A stretch of 47,692 bases of DNA from Intoshia linei (taxonomy: Eukaryota > Orthonectida > Rhopaluridae): NCBI GenBank assembly GCA_001642005.1, contig LWCA01000143.1, positions 1 through 47,692 of the forward strand, read 5' to 3'. Position 1 is the first letter of the stretch, and the number at the start of each line of letters is the position of its first letter. The translations under genes and the position numbers were made by a program. The notes below the pieces were generated by a model. It did not search any database and was not told the origin of the DNA. It worked only from the letters and a program-made list of their open reading frames with translations. Positions 12,406 to 24,500 of the stretch are shown in pieces.

Positions 12406-14338
12406 TAAAAAATCTATAATGCCAATTATTAACCTCTAAAAAGTTGAATGTGATATTCAATAAAGTCTTAAAATTCATCTACATCGCTATATGTATGACA
12501 TTTTAAATAATACATGCACTTTTAAATCGAATCTAATTAATCTATTTTATGCAATCTTGATCTACCAAAATGTCTATGTAAAATTTGTAATCAGTATTCT
12601 AATTTACATTTTAATGTACTTGAGCTTGTCAATAATCGCATATCGTTCTGCTTCCAGATACCTACTGATAAAACACATGTATAAATGTAAATAATTTGAA
12701 CCAAAATGTAAAAAATATCTTGAGTGTATTGATTTGCTGATTAATTTAAAAATGTTGTGGGAGAATTCTACCGCAACACCTAAGACAAAAATAAAAGTAA
12801 TTCATTTGATGTATTCAAATAGGAATTGTATCAAGTCATACCAAGTTTTTATCTAAATCTACATTTAACAGTAATCAGTAAAAATTATATAATTTTTCTC
12901 AACCGAGTCTAGCAATATTGATTGGCAAAAAATATTCAAAAATTAAAAAAAAATTAGTATTATAACGTACGTTCCAGTTGATCTAGAGCAGTGGTTCGCG
13001 ATTGCGGGCCCCTGGACCCCCTGGGGTCAAAAACTATATACCTTGGGTCCGTGAGATTCAAATAAAAATAAATTTTATAAAGTTTTTTTAATTTTAGAAT
13101 TTTTAATATTTCGCGTTATAATATTATATATATATATTAGAGTTATAATGTTCTATTTGACTTTTTGACAAAAATGATGTTTTTAATGAAAAATGTTGTA
13201 AATCATATAAAATTCAAACCCGTTCTAGAATACACAATATGATAAAGATTTTAAAATCATCAATATTATAATAAATTTTCACGATCAAAACTACAAATTA
13301 CCATATTTTTAAAAAATGAAAATACAGTAATTGTAGTCTTAGAATTTAAAAAAAATTACAGAGAATACACTTATATCTAGTGAAATCTATAAAAATTCAA
13401 CCTGAAAAGTGACGACTTCACGGTTAAAAAATCACTTTAGTAGTCGTTTCTGAAAATTTTGAAACGGATATCGTTTTTACCCATTTCTAATCCAAACCAT
13501 ATTGTCCCAAAACGTGGGCATGCTCTTAATTGGGAACCATAATAAATTATAATTGATGAAAGAAATAATGTTAGATACTGTAATTAGTTAAAATTTAACT
13601 AAATATTGATATACACGTGGATTGAAATAAAAATTTTTCAAATGCAATTCAGTAAAAGAGGAAAAATAGAATTATTTTCAACCGTCCAAAAAAAGATTGA
13701 GAAATCCAGCTACACATATAAACTATATCCTCCTGTATAAGGTGCTTTTTAGTTTAATTTAAATTTAAACTTTTGTACAAACAGTTCACTTTTTAACCTG
13801 GTTAAGTGCATAAATAAATATGTCATGAGTCAGGATTCCTGACACCTTTAATATTTGGTAACAAAACATTAAATCAAATTCTAACTCAACTAAACTAAAA
13901 TCTCAATTCAAACTACTACCAAGTACCTTGTTTTGTGGAATTAAATAAAAAGTATTGTATCAATGGATACAAAAAGAATGACAACTTGGGTACTAAACTT
14001 GTATCTATAATTATTTTCGAAATCTATGATATTTATTTTTTCTAAAACAAAACTATAGTTTTGAAAATTTTAAATGAACCTTGTAATCGTAAACTAAATA
14101 CCTTGAACTTTCACAATAATACAGCAATACTCCATTTTTTAATTTGAAATGCCATTTATTTAATTTGGAATTGGCAGGATGAATGATAGTTGGCTATATT
14201 TTGCCAGTGGAGTGATATCAACGATATTGGGTCGAATGTTGTACAAGAAACTATTAACAAAAGCCGTAGTAAAGTTTCCTTTAAATAAAACCATAAGAAA
14301 AACAAGGGTAAATTTAATAAAAACATAAATGTACAAAA
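12406..14338. other. Intergenic region with hAT-like and dispersed-repeat remnants
   Basis: A hAT-like terminus (CAGTGGTTCGCGATTG) starts near 12992 and is followed by a segment matching 31695-31790 (+) and, reversed, 33805-33868. From about 13240 to 13480 the sequence matches the long dispersed repeat at 24510-24700 and 34530-34720. Shared blocks are TTAGAATTTAAAAAAA and a GTGACGACTTCACGGTTAAAA-like block. No gene is supported. A hydrophobic 67-codon frame at 12491-12694 has no further support. Confidence 0.5.
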
Positions 14339-16711
14339 TTAGCAATGTTCCTTAATTTCGTCAATAAGCTTACCGCCATATTTATGAGTATATTTGTTAA
14401 TTTGAGATTGGCTGAGCTTTGGTACATTGGGGACTATGCAATAGTGGTTTTCATTTTGATGAGCAATAAAAATATTTTGAATAGGCATATGATGAGCATT
14501 TTTACCATAAATGGATTGGACGGTTGGAATATCTGAATTGGCGGTATTTTCGGAACCTTGGTTAAATTCGTCTATAGAATAAGGTGAAAAAACCACCCAT
14601 TGTTTCATATAATCCTTATTTACATATACGTGGATATTAACATGTAGCATTTTAGCAATTGCCAAAATATCCATATCGGTTGCCCAAGATTGTGTGACCC
14701 CGTGAGTTTGACGCATGGCATGTTTTTCCGACAAATCACGGTAATCACAATATTTTTGTCTAATTTTCTCGTGGTGAGTTTGTACACCAGTAATCCAATA
14801 TGACAGACACCTGAAAAAACAATTTCCGTCCGGCCTAGTATCTGTAAAATTGTCGGGTACGTAAAATTTGTGATAGTAAGCATTCTTTATAAAATAGTCG
14901 TTAATTTGGTTATACTCTACAATAGTAATGTCTTGTGTAAATTTCAACATGACTCTGTCCTTGAAGGTGCGCATTTTTTTCGATTTAACTGCGACCTTGA
15001 GGTTTTCTATGCAATTTTCAGAGTCGCTGCTATTTTTTTCATCATAGGTAACGTACTTAGAAGTGCCTTTTATATTTAATCCCGTTTCGTTTGCATTAAA
15101 ATCACTGTCATTGTCAATATCACTTTCTACATTTTCTTCTTCGGACAGTTTAATTTTCTTTTCAGTAGAGTTAATTTCTGAAGTCTGAGATTCTAAATCT
15201 GTGGTACTGGTGGATTTACCTTTTTTACATTTTTCACTTAATAATCGAGTTCGTTTTTTGGATGTTTTTTGACGAATGCTAAAAAATATTATACACTTAT
15301 TTTTCCATTGATTTGAGGGACGGTTGTTTATCTTGTGCAAATTTTTTACATCAATGTTTTCAAATCCTTTTATATTCACATTGATATCCATGTTATTATG
15401 CTTTACCATTATATGATTTCTACAATTTTTAAAATCAAAGTTTATTTTACGACGTATTGCCGATTTTATTATACCAACTTTGTATACATGTGGTAATAAT
15501 TCATATGCATCGTAAACTATAGAATCTTGTTTAGTTTTGCTTTTAAATGTGTTTAAAATTTTTATTCTACTGTATAATTCATTAGAAAATGATTCATTAT
15601 GTGTACACTTGTATCTTTGACTGCTTTTAGGAGACTTTGAAAATGTTTCGCTAACTCTTCTTTCTAAAATATTGTCATAATATCCAGAATCTTGTGGTGT
15701 TAATTCTTTAATATCTGTTTTTAATTTACCTATTGCTATGGATTCTGATTTTATTCTATTTTTAACAATTTTTTCGTTTTTGTAGGCAGCATTGTTTGTT
15801 TCAGTTTCATTTTCATCAGTGCTTATATAATCTGATTTATAACCGCAAGATTTGTAGTCGTTAAGCACATTTTGCGACTTTTGTTCTGAAAGGCAAACTT
15901 TTAGCATGTATTCATACAAATCACTGGATAATTCTAGTGATTTTAATTCTTCAATTTCTTGATTGGATGCATTGTCATAAAAACTTTTTAAAGAATATAA
16001 ATGAAGAGACATTAAATAAATTAGCGTGCTGTCTAGTTTAATTTTATTCTTGTGCCCTTTGTTTTTGTATTTTAGTGTTCTCAACGATTTAAAATAACAT
16101 TCTAATGCATTTTTTTGTTTTCTCTGGTACTCAAATAATAAACCGTTTTCATAATAAGACAAAATTTCTTCTTTTTTCTCCCAATTGCTACGATAACCCA
16201 AATCATGAATACCCTGGGGGGCTATCATCTCAGTAATACAATGCATACTTTGTAACGAACTGATATTTCTTTGTGGTTTACTGGAAGGTGGACAAGCATT
16301 TAATTTTTTGTTTGAATTCTTTAAATTAAAAAGTTTATTTTTAAAACTAAGGCTTTTTTTGGTCATTCCTATAAATTTGGTAAAACGCTTTTTTTTACCA
16401 ATAAAGGATATTTTTTGTGTAGTAGTATCGTCTGTATCATCATATAATTGACCTTCAGAACTTAAACAGACACGATCAATTTTTATGTTTTTACTGGACC
16501 TCACCTCGGAAGCCATCGAGTACGCACTAGACATCATATCGCTATTATCGATTGTCAGCCATCTAAAACTATTTTGAAGATTGTCACATGAATCGTGGGA
16601 ATTTTCATTAGGTATTGATAGTCGAAATATATTTTCACAGCACAGCAGCGAACATTTGGCAATTTGCAGAAAATATTCAGTTTTAGGTATTTCTTTTTGT
16701 AAATTTTTCAT
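14339..16711 (-). CDS. OTU-domain cysteine protease (putative deubiquitinase)
   Basis: Single-exon protein of 790 residues. The start is the ATG at 16711. The frame opens slightly upstream, but that part contains an acceptor-like CTTATTTCAG just before the ATG, so a non-coding 5' exon is possible. The C-terminal OTU fold (about 618-765) carries the catalytic Cys in RPDGNCFFRCLSYW (Cys 631) and the catalytic His in NENHYCIV (His 756). OTU enzymes cleave ubiquitin chains or conjugates. Residues about 170-270 contain a helical segment (EEILSYYENGLLFEYQRKQ). The middle is Ser/Asp/Glu/Lys-rich and looks disordered, with a Lys/Arg cluster around KKRTRLLSEKCKKGK. The OTU sequence resembles the stand-alone invertebrate OTU proteins that are sometimes linked to transposons more than it resembles OTUD or OTUB families; that comparison is from memory. 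Confidence 0.85.
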   Translation of the reverse strand: MKNLQKEIPKTEYFLQIAKCSLLCCENIFRLSIPNENSHDSCDNLQNSFRWLTIDNSDMMSSAYSMASEVRSSKNIKIDRVCLSSEGQLYDDTDDTTTQKISFIGKKKRFTKFIGMTKKSLSFKNKLFNLKNSNKKLNACPPSSKPQRNISSLQSMHCITEMIAPQGIHDLGYRSNWEKKEEILSYYENGLLFEYQRKQKNALECYFKSLRTLKYKNKGHKNKIKLDSTLIYLMSLHLYSLKSFYDNASNQEIEELKSLELSSDLYEYMLKVCLSEQKSQNVLNDYKSCGYKSDYISTDENETETNNAAYKNEKIVKNRIKSESIAIGKLKTDIKELTPQDSGYYDNILERRVSETFSKSPKSSQRYKCTHNESFSNELYSRIKILNTFKSKTKQDSIVYDAYELLPHVYKVGIIKSAIRRKINFDFKNCRNHIMVKHNNMDINVNIKGFENIDVKNLHKINNRPSNQWKNKCIIFFSIRQKTSKKRTRLLSEKCKKGKSTSTTDLESQTSEINSTEKKIKLSEEENVESDIDNDSDFNANETGLNIKGTSKYVTYDEKNSSDSENCIENLKVAVKSKKMRTFKDRVMLKFTQDITIVEYNQINDYFIKNAYYHKFYVPDNFTDTRPDGNCFFRCLSYWITGVQTHHEKIRQKYCDYRDLSEKHAMRQTHGVTQSWATDMDILAIAKMLHVNIHVYVNKDYMKQWVVFSPYSIDEFNQGSENTANSDIPTVQSIYGKNAHHMPIQNIFIAHQNENHYCIVPNVPKLSQSQINKYTHKYGGKLIDEIKEHC

Positions 16712-18712
16712 TATCTGAAATAAGTACACTATAGTTTTTTATTTAATATTTCAAATACAAATTTATGTACAAATTTTATTAAGTAAGCACACATATGTCC
16801 TACAAATATACAGTCAATAATATATATATCCTTACGTTTATTTTATGTTTTCCGGTTCAAAAAAATTTGTTAATTTGTAGTCACGTTAAATGTGAGTTAA
16901 AGCGAATGAAAATTTTACAGCTGTTAAACATCAATGTTTACAAATGTTGAGTAAACATTTAATGTCACAATTTTTATATATTTACATACTATAAATATTT
17001 TTTTAATATTATTTTGCAGTCCACCATGGTATACTGTAGGCTTTATTTTGTATGAATTGGATAATACATTTAAAAATTCTTAACTCTTTGCCTATGGTTT
17101 TATTTTTACCGTAGCATGGAAATGGGAATGTAGTGAAAATATGCCAATATAAATACAATTTAATGTATGCAATGTTTGCAAAGACAACAAAACGAGCAAA
17201 ATCATGAATTTTTATCTTTTTTTTGCACCATTTAACTTGACTCAACTATAACACTTATATACCATTTCCGTTTATGGCATTGGTCAAGTGGACGAATTAA
17301 TCGAGGACTTGTTTTTTTTTTGTTTTCTGATGGTAGTAATTATTACATTCATGATGCGTATATTTTATTACATGATCATTTTATATTAAATTTTCAATTC
17401 CGTATATAGTTCAAAATTCACATTGTTTTAACCCTTGAAGGTCATGTGTGTCTACAATGTATATTCTACATTCTCACTTATGCAAATTTTGCATTGCAAA
17501 CAAGTGTCTATTTTTTTTTGGTGAATAATTTATTTAAATTTATTAATAACTTGTAAATAAATTGCATACTAGATTTCGTGGTTTTACAATTACTATTTTT
17601 TTGCTTCCTTACTGTTTTCTAAGATTATAATAGTTATCTTACAATTTTTAATTTTATCTTAAAATTTAAGTCCATAACTAGGCGAACATTCGGTTGAGCA
17701 ATATAATCATATATTTTGCTAATTTATCATATTATTGATTTTTTCACCCTATTTTTAATGATTTTGAAGATAATTTTGGGACTAAAATTTGATAGGGTTT
17801 TTTAGGGAAGTACGAGTGAACGTTTAATTTGATAAAAATATTGTACTATTTTGTGTTATTGAATTGGTTATGTAAATAAAAATATATACACACTGTGCCA
17901 AAATATTATGAAAATCACTAAAAGTTGTGTAATTCAGTCTACAAATGATTAAAACTTATATTTTTTGTCATAATTGATATTTAATTGACTCAATATGTAT
18001 TAAAAATATATTTTGAAATTTGTATTTCAGGGGTCTGCTTATAATCGAGAAAAGACAGTAGCATCATAATTATACTAAAACTTTGTCGGTTCAAATTAAA
18101 GCTTTAGATACGTAAAACATTTTATTTTGTTCTTGATTAATGATGGTAATAATGGTTGATTATTCATTATATGAAATGACCTTCAAATATAGGTTAAGTG
18201 GAATGAAAATCAAAATTTTTTTATTGTTTAAATGTAGTGGTTCCCGGTTCAAATAGTGTACGAACCCCCATTTCAAAATATTTATTTTTTTGAACCCCAA
18301 GGAAAGATGAAATATAAACCATTGATGAAAAAATTAAAGGTATTTCATCATAGGATTTAGTAAATCGTGTTTTTCTAAATAGTATTGGAAAAAGAATTTA
18401 AAGTAAGAAGTAAGAAGAAGTAAAATTTAATTTTTCCTTAAGATTTGGTAGATGGGGATTTTTTCCTTAAGGGTTAGTAAAATTGGATTTTCGAATGATG
18501 GATATTGAAAAAATTTAAAATTAAAGAAATTCTGAAGAATGACTGAAACTCCAAACGGACGGAACATATACATTATTTATATAAAATTCCGTTAACGAGA
18601 ATGTTTTTCCAAAAAAATTCTTCGTTAACGGAATGGGATATTTTTTTCCAAGACCAATTATTCCGTTAACCATGAATTAGCCTGTATTATGTGTTTACAT
18701 GTTAATAATAAC
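16712..18712. other. Intergenic region with repeats
   Basis: No gene is supported; a minus-strand frame at 17009-17245 shows no domain and begins without ATG. From about 18150 to 18540 lies a repeat (family with AGTGGTTCCCGGTTC and GAACCCCAAGG blocks) that recurs in inverse orientation at 39065-39330 and in part at 31780-32070. From 18560 to 18690 a pogo-like remnant has a perfect 13-bp inverted pair (ATTCCGTTAACGA at 18586-18598 and its complement at 18622-18634). Its end (TTCCGTTAACCATGAATTAG followed by CCTGTA) resembles that of the fragment near 33930-33957. Confidence 0.5.
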
Positions 18713-18904
18713 GTTTAATGCAGTGGTTTTCAACCTTTTTGTGTTCGCGACTCCCCTTATAAACATAAAAAATTTTCTATATACTCCAAACATCTTATCA
18801 ATTCACATAAATGAAAATATTAAAAAAACATATTTAGTTTTATTTATATTTTATATTGTGTTCAAATTCTCACGACCCCTCTGTTGAAAACCACTGGTTT
18901 AATG
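18713..18904. mobile_element. Complete hAT-type MITE with 8-bp target duplication
   Basis: The element spans 18721-18896 (176 bp). It starts CAGTGGTTTTCAAC and ends with the reverse complement GTTGAAAACCACTG, giving 14-bp perfect terminal inverted repeats. It is flanked by a perfect 8-bp direct repeat GTTTAATG at 18713-18720 and 18897-18904. An 8-bp duplication and CAGTGGTT-type ends are hallmarks of hAT transposition. It encodes nothing convincing, so it must have been moved by a transposase made elsewhere. A related left end occurs at 24073 (AGTGGTTTTCAACC) inside the MIC60 gene. Confidence 0.93.
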
Positions 18905-19595
18905 TGTATAATTTGAATTATTTTATTCAAATTGAAAATTCGTATGAAATTTAGTCACAAAGGTACATTTCATTGTAGTGTTTTGTAAAAGTTAATGTAT
19001 GAATAACATACAATTTTAAAATATTCATGAGGTGCGCCTAATTCATGCATCTTTTACATTGTATTTATTAATTTTATGCACACAAGAATACATTTCTCAA
19101 ATCATTTTAAATGTCGTTTTGAACAGATGGATGGATATTACAGTATCAAGAGGTATTGAGAAAACCTGACCTAGATCATTGGTTGTTAAACTTTTTTATA
19201 TCCTTTAATAATAAAGTAAAATAAAATACCCAAATCTGATACATGAGACATTTTTGGTGTTAAGGTGGTTTCAATATAAATCACAAATTTTGATTAAATT
19301 ACACTACTTTTTATTTTATAAATTTTTGGTAGTCATAATTGGAAAAAAATAAACACTCATAACTGTAATACAACAACTACAACAATAACAGTGATAAAAC
19401 ACTCAAGATACATTATTCACGTAGATAAATTTCAATTTCAGTATAGCTGTGAAAATCACAATTTTCTTTATTTAATTAATGCAAAGTAAACCACAGCATT
19501 TTGAAAATGTATTATTCCAGTCTTAAGCCGAGAATTTTAGGAACAGTGTCTTAAGTCATTAATAAATTACAAACAAAAATAATGTAATTATCTTT
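18905..19595. other. AT-rich intergenic stretch
   Basis: No gene, RNA or clear repeat is recognised here. The segment just before 19597 ends in TATCTTTAG, a plausible acceptor, so an unseen 5' exon of the peptidyl-tRNA hydrolase gene may lie in this interval. Confidence 0.3.
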
Positions 19596-19615
19596 AGTTT
19601 GGAAAAAGTTTAAAA

Positions 19616-20191
19616 ATGGTGATTGTAGTGAGAACAGATCTGCAAATGTCAAAAGGAAAAATTGCAGCACAGGTGAAAATATTTTTACTATTTTAATATT
19701 AAAATTAGGTAGCTCATGCAGCTGTAAATTGTTCAAATTCCGCGTCTGAATGGTCATGCGAATTGTACAATGAGTGGATGATTTCCGGTATGCCCAAGGT
19801 TGTACTTAAAGTAAAAAATGAAGAAGAATTGTAATTTCATTTTTTTAACAATGTACAAATGTATGTTACATCACCTGATCTAATGAACGTACTATTATTT
19901 GCAATATTTACCTAAACCATCTGACTTTTAAAAACTAAAGGTTAATATAGGGCTCCAATCTTTTTCCTGACTTAATTAAAATAACATCATGTAGTATATT
20001 TGTTTCTAGTCTGTATAATCTATCTAATTTACTTAGTGTAATGTTTCAATTTTAGAATCAACATTTATCGATCAGCTCAAAGAAAGTCAATTAACTGTAC
20101 TATAATTTCCGACGCTGGAAGAACACAAATTGCGTGTGGTTCGAAAACAGTTGTAGGTATTGGTCCAGGTAAATTTTTCATAATATTATAG
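19616..20191 (+). CDS. PTRH2: Peptidyl-tRNA hydrolase 2 (PTH2/Bit1 type)
   Basis: Releases peptidyl groups from prematurely dissociated tRNA; animal PTRH2 is usually tethered to mitochondria. Exons are 19616-19672, 19709-19830 and 20056-20191 (introns of 36 and 225 bp). They total 315 nt and give 104 residues. The hallmark core is present: MVIVVRTDLQMSKGKIAAQ, VAHAAV, GMPKVVLKV and SDAGRTQIACGSKTVVGIGP. The ATG at 19616 is used here, but the frame remains open upstream to an acceptor at 19596, so an N-terminal membrane-anchor exon may exist. After GIGPG the frame reads KFFIIL and stops, about nine residues shorter than the usual C-terminal strand. Splicing at the GTAAAT donor at 20169 to nearby acceptors gives immediate stops, so read-through is the simplest model. 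Confidence 0.9.
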
Positions 20192-20729
20192 ACTTTTGAT
20201 AATTATTATTAAACCCGATTATAGTTTAATAATTAAAGTACTTTTACTGAATTTTGTTGGTCTATTTTCTGATGGTATATTCCAGTTTAATTTTTAACAT
20301 ACATGGATTGGGTTAGAATAACTTTGGCCACAATGATTTGAACGGTAGCATGCACTTCAAAGGCATACATTGTCCTTGGGTACCAATATCATATTTTTAA
20401 CCCTATTACTATATTTCTATTTCCACTATATCGTATCTTTTCTACTGGTTAATTAAATTATTATCAAGGGATGCTATAAAGTGTATAATAAACCCAAATC
20501 TAAAAAAATAAAAATGATAGACGAGTAGACAAATACAGGAATCAGTCATAAAAATTATTCATATGATTAAATATTTACATTGAATGATTTTGTTAGGTTA
20601 ATTTTATGTGCAATGTCACAATGGTCTAAAATTTAGACTCTAAATGTACATTTAGATTATGTGGATACAGTGGACAGTGTAACCAAAGATTTATCATTAT
20701 TATAGAAAAATTTTAAAAATAAATTGTAT
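20192..20729. other. Intergenic region between convergent genes
   Basis: This 538-bp AT-rich region lies between the 3' ends of PTRH2 (+) and the bL35m gene (-). No ORF, RNA or repeat with support was seen. It would hold both polyadenylation regions. Confidence 0.4.
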
Positions 20730-21095
20730 TTATGGATAAAACTTATCAACTTTTTTGAGGTATTTGTATTTAGGTAAATTATCCCACTTGTGATATTCGC
20801 TGTATTCATCATTAATAAAATGCCGTCTTTCTTTCCATTCCTTGTCAACCAATTTATCAAGCATTATACATTTTTCTTCAGATGTAAATACATGTTCATG
20901 ACGAGAAATATTTGAAAATTCGGTTTTTTTCCAAACCCTAGATCGCCGTTTCGGTTTTGCGTGTATCCATAAACCATTATTCAATCGAAAATAACGACTC
21001 ACTACTTCAAAATTTGTGATTGGTTTGCCATCTGTAATACTGAAATGGATTTTTGTTCTTATTTGAAAAAAACTTATTTTTAATGTATTCAACAT
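20730..21095 (-). CDS. MRPL35: Mitochondrial large-subunit ribosomal protein bL35m
   Basis: Intronless frame of 121 residues from the ATG at 21095 to a stop at 20730. The core matches animal MRPL35: a Lys/Arg cluster AKPKRRSRVWKKTEF, then RHEHVFTSEEKCIMLDKLVD and WKERRHFINDEYSEYHKWDN, ending in the short C-terminal segment LPKYKYLKKVDKFYP. The bL35 family is small and basic and packs into the large subunit of the mitochondrial ribosome. The N-terminus (MLNTLKISFFQIRTKIHF) is hydrophobic and basic with no acidic residue, as expected of an import signal. Length is shorter than the human precursor (about 188), with the deficit at the N-terminus. It is divergently placed with MIC60. Confidence 0.88.
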   Translation of the reverse strand: MLNTLKISFFQIRTKIHFSITDGKPITNFEVVSRYFRLNNGLWIHAKPKRRSRVWKKTEFSNISRHEHVFTSEEKCIMLDKLVDKEWKERRHFINDEYSEYHKWDNLPKYKYLKKVDKFYP

Positions 21096-21510
21096 TGATG
21101 ACGATATTGAAATTAATTGTTTAGCAATGAAAATAAATTTTTGTTTTCTGAAATGAATTACATTCGTTATTCGAGAAAACTTTTGGTATTTTATTATTTT
21201 TTTAATTTTAATCTTTTCTTATTTAGTCTAGAAATTTAAATTTTACAAATTGTCGACTAAATTCAACTAATTCAAATAGAAGAAAATATTTGTAATTCTT
21301 TTTCATATTTAATTTTTTGGCAATGTCATTTGTGAATCTGTACTGATGAATTTCAAGTTTGAGTTGTATAACCATTTATTTTGGGTGTATCATTTGATTT
21401 TTAAATGGATATATGTTTGATACAGGGTCATCTAATCTAACCCTGGCCGTGACCAAAATTGTATTTATATAAAGTATAGTTAACCATTTCTAAAATTGTT
21501 CAATTATTAG

Positions 21511-24500
21511 ATTACGTAGTTTTGCAAGCGTATTTACCGTTGCAGGCTTAGCTGGCGCCACGCTATGGGTTTATGATTCAGTAAACATCAAGAATAAATT
21601 TGAATATTTTGAAAGTGATGAATTTAAAAAAATTTCCTCAAATTTACAAACGTATTATTTATTTTAAATGATTTTTATATTAAAAGCAAGAGAAAAGTTT
21701 CCGAAGATTCTAAAATCCTGGAGGAAAAACCAATTGAACACAAGAGTATTATTTCTAGTTATATTTAACTAGTTTATTGTTATAATTTAGCTATAAACGT
21801 CCAAATTCAAGATAAAATTGATGAGTTTACTAAAAAAATTGAAGAGTTTAAATCCATTTCCCAAAAATGTGATCAAGTGTGTAATAATCATGTTAAACTC
21901 GTGGATGAACATATATTGTCTTGTGAAAATATACCATTATTGGATGATTCTGTCGATAATTTATGGAAAGTTGTCAATGCAAGCCAAGAAAATGTATCCA
22001 TGTATTGTGATAAATATAAGATACTTCTTAATCATTTAAGGTTATTATAATTAATTTAAGTCTTTAAGGTTTTAAAATTTCTAAATTTTGTACTTAGATC
22101 TGAAGAATATGAAATAAAAAAATTGATTAACGAAAATAAAACGGAACTAGACAATTTAGAAAAAATGTTTGTTCCAGAAAAATTGCAAAATTTAAATAAT
22201 CTGTTAAATAACGTTGAAGAAATTAATAAAATTGTAATGGACTAATAATAATATTTATTATTTACTTTAGATTTTGGAAAATTTATCTATTGCATGTTAT
22301 TCTACTCATTTCCAGTTAGCTTTTAGGGAATCAATTAAACAAATTAATGATAAAGTTAAACAAATCCAATTACCATGTACTTTTTGTTTTTATACATGTT
22401 TCTGGACGTTTGAATTCTTTTGAAACTTCAGTGTATTTATAAATTAAAACTAATATGGTAGTTATATGCAGTGACAAAACTACCGTACCTAGACCTGTGT
22501 GGACTCGACGGAATTTTTGTAAAATGTAAAGCCTCCATTTTTCCAAATTTAACATTTAAGAATTTATATTCTTGAATATAATAACTATTTTGTAGGTTAA
22601 ATTTAAAATGTCAAGTCAAGATTTTTAGAGAGGGGTGACTAGGGCAATGTGATACAACACATTGTTTTCGAAACAAAATTTTAGGAGCCTATTTTTCAGA
22701 TTAATTTGATAGAATTTACCTGTATGGTTTGTAAAAGTAGATTCACTATAATTGTAGTTTTGTATTATAGTTTACACACAATTCTCAGCACGTCAGTAAC
22801 ATATCTATCACAGGCTTCTCAGAATATACGTCGTTTAAAAATTTTCTAGAAGCAATTTTTACCCAAAACGATTAAAATTTATCACTTTAAATTTTTTTTA
22901 CTATTAATGGATAGTTTTAAAATAGCGTTGCGATGTGAAAAATTTGAGGAGCTCTGAACTGACATTAAGATGGATATAGATATTATGAAGGAGTATCGTT
23001 TATATAGTTGTTTAGTTGGATCAGATTTATATAACTCCAAAATTTCTACAATTTTTCTTCAAAAACAACTTTTTAATGCTTTAAAAACCAACAATTCTTT
23101 AAAGTCTTTATATAATAAAGATTTTGAAAGTAGAGTTAATGTTGAATCGGTAAAATTGGAAAAACTTTATGAAGAAAGAGAAAAACTATTGAAAGAAAAA
23201 TTGGATGATGAATTTCAGCAATTATTATTTGAACAGGTATTTATTAAATCATATTTTTATGTGAAAATTAGTTTAAATTTTTTCCATTTTATTAATATTT
23301 GTTTTTTATGTTTTTAACTAATGTTTTTCAAGAGGTCGCGGTCGGAAAATATCAATGTTTGTCATTTTCCAACCATGTTTGTCAGGTATTCGTAAATTTT
23401 AATATTAACACTATGCGTGAGGTGTAACATTTAAAATTTTTAGCGTTTCTTTATTTTTCATTTATTTTTTCTACTTTATATGATATGAAGTATATAACAC
23501 TCATAGTGTTAATATTACTGAAATGAGTCAGAGCTACAAACGTTTTCCGTCTTGGATTTTGAAAAATAGAATTTATAAATGCATAATATGCATTTCATAT
23601 ATGTTTTGTTTAACTGTTTCATAGTACATTTAGTAACTAAAAATATAAATAATATTTTTCGGACCACCGTGATTCCAATAATTTGAAAATTTTCCAGGTA
23701 CGTAGGGATTTCTGTGAAAACGATTTTGGTGACCACAGCCATAATACCCATCAAGAATATACTAAAATTTGAGTTAACTATCTGAAGAATAATTTTAGAT
23801 GCAAAAATTTTCACTAAAAAAAAAAGAAAAATACGATAAAGAATATGAATCTTTAATGGAAAATTATAAAATAAATATGGATAATAAGGTTGCAAATTAT
23901 ATAGAAACGGTGGGTCAAATTAACCAGGAATCTTACAAAGATTTGTTTAATGATATTATGGAACCTTTGCAACAAGCTAAGCGTATATTGATTGGTAAAA
24001 TATTTTTTATATGCAGTTTATATATTTGGTTCTCAAAAAAAAGAAAGATTTTTCAGTATTTGATTAGGTAGTAAAGTGGTTTTCAACCTTTTCGTGTTCG
24101 CGACCCCTTATGAACATGAAATTTTTTCCATATACATGTACATTAGGGTGTCAATTTGTTATAAAATTGAAACGTGTAGCAAAAATATCAATTAAAATTA
24201 TTTCATTTAAAGAGTGCCGTTTAAATTTTACAAAAATAAGTAATATTGAATTCGCGGTGAGCATTTAAAGTTTCAAATATAATGAAGGTATATGTAATAA
24301 AAATATCTTTATTTTTACAGTTAAATTAATAATTAAATTACCTTTTATCCATAATATGGATAATTTTATAAAGTTTACATTTCAATTACAGTTTTTTTCC
24401 GAGGGTGTTCGCAAACTTAATTTTAATCTCCCAATTTCACATCTTACTGGTCAAAAACCCCAGTTGTCCCTCTTTTTGAAAATCAAATGAGTTGTAGAAT

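Noticed and set aside
12491-12694. Hydrophobic 67-codon frame after the nuclear receptor
   Set aside because: It starts 86 bp after the receptor stop, within its probable 3' UTR, with composition typical of AT-rich noise and no homologous feature.
17009-17245. Minus-strand 78-codon frame upstream of the OTU gene
   Set aside because: It begins without ATG, has no domain and no convincing splice partner.
21146-21178. MNYIRYSRKLL as the MIC60 targeting exon
   Set aside because: The composition fits a mitochondrial signal, but its phase-0 donor does not match the phase-2 requirement of the exon at 21511, so it was not included.
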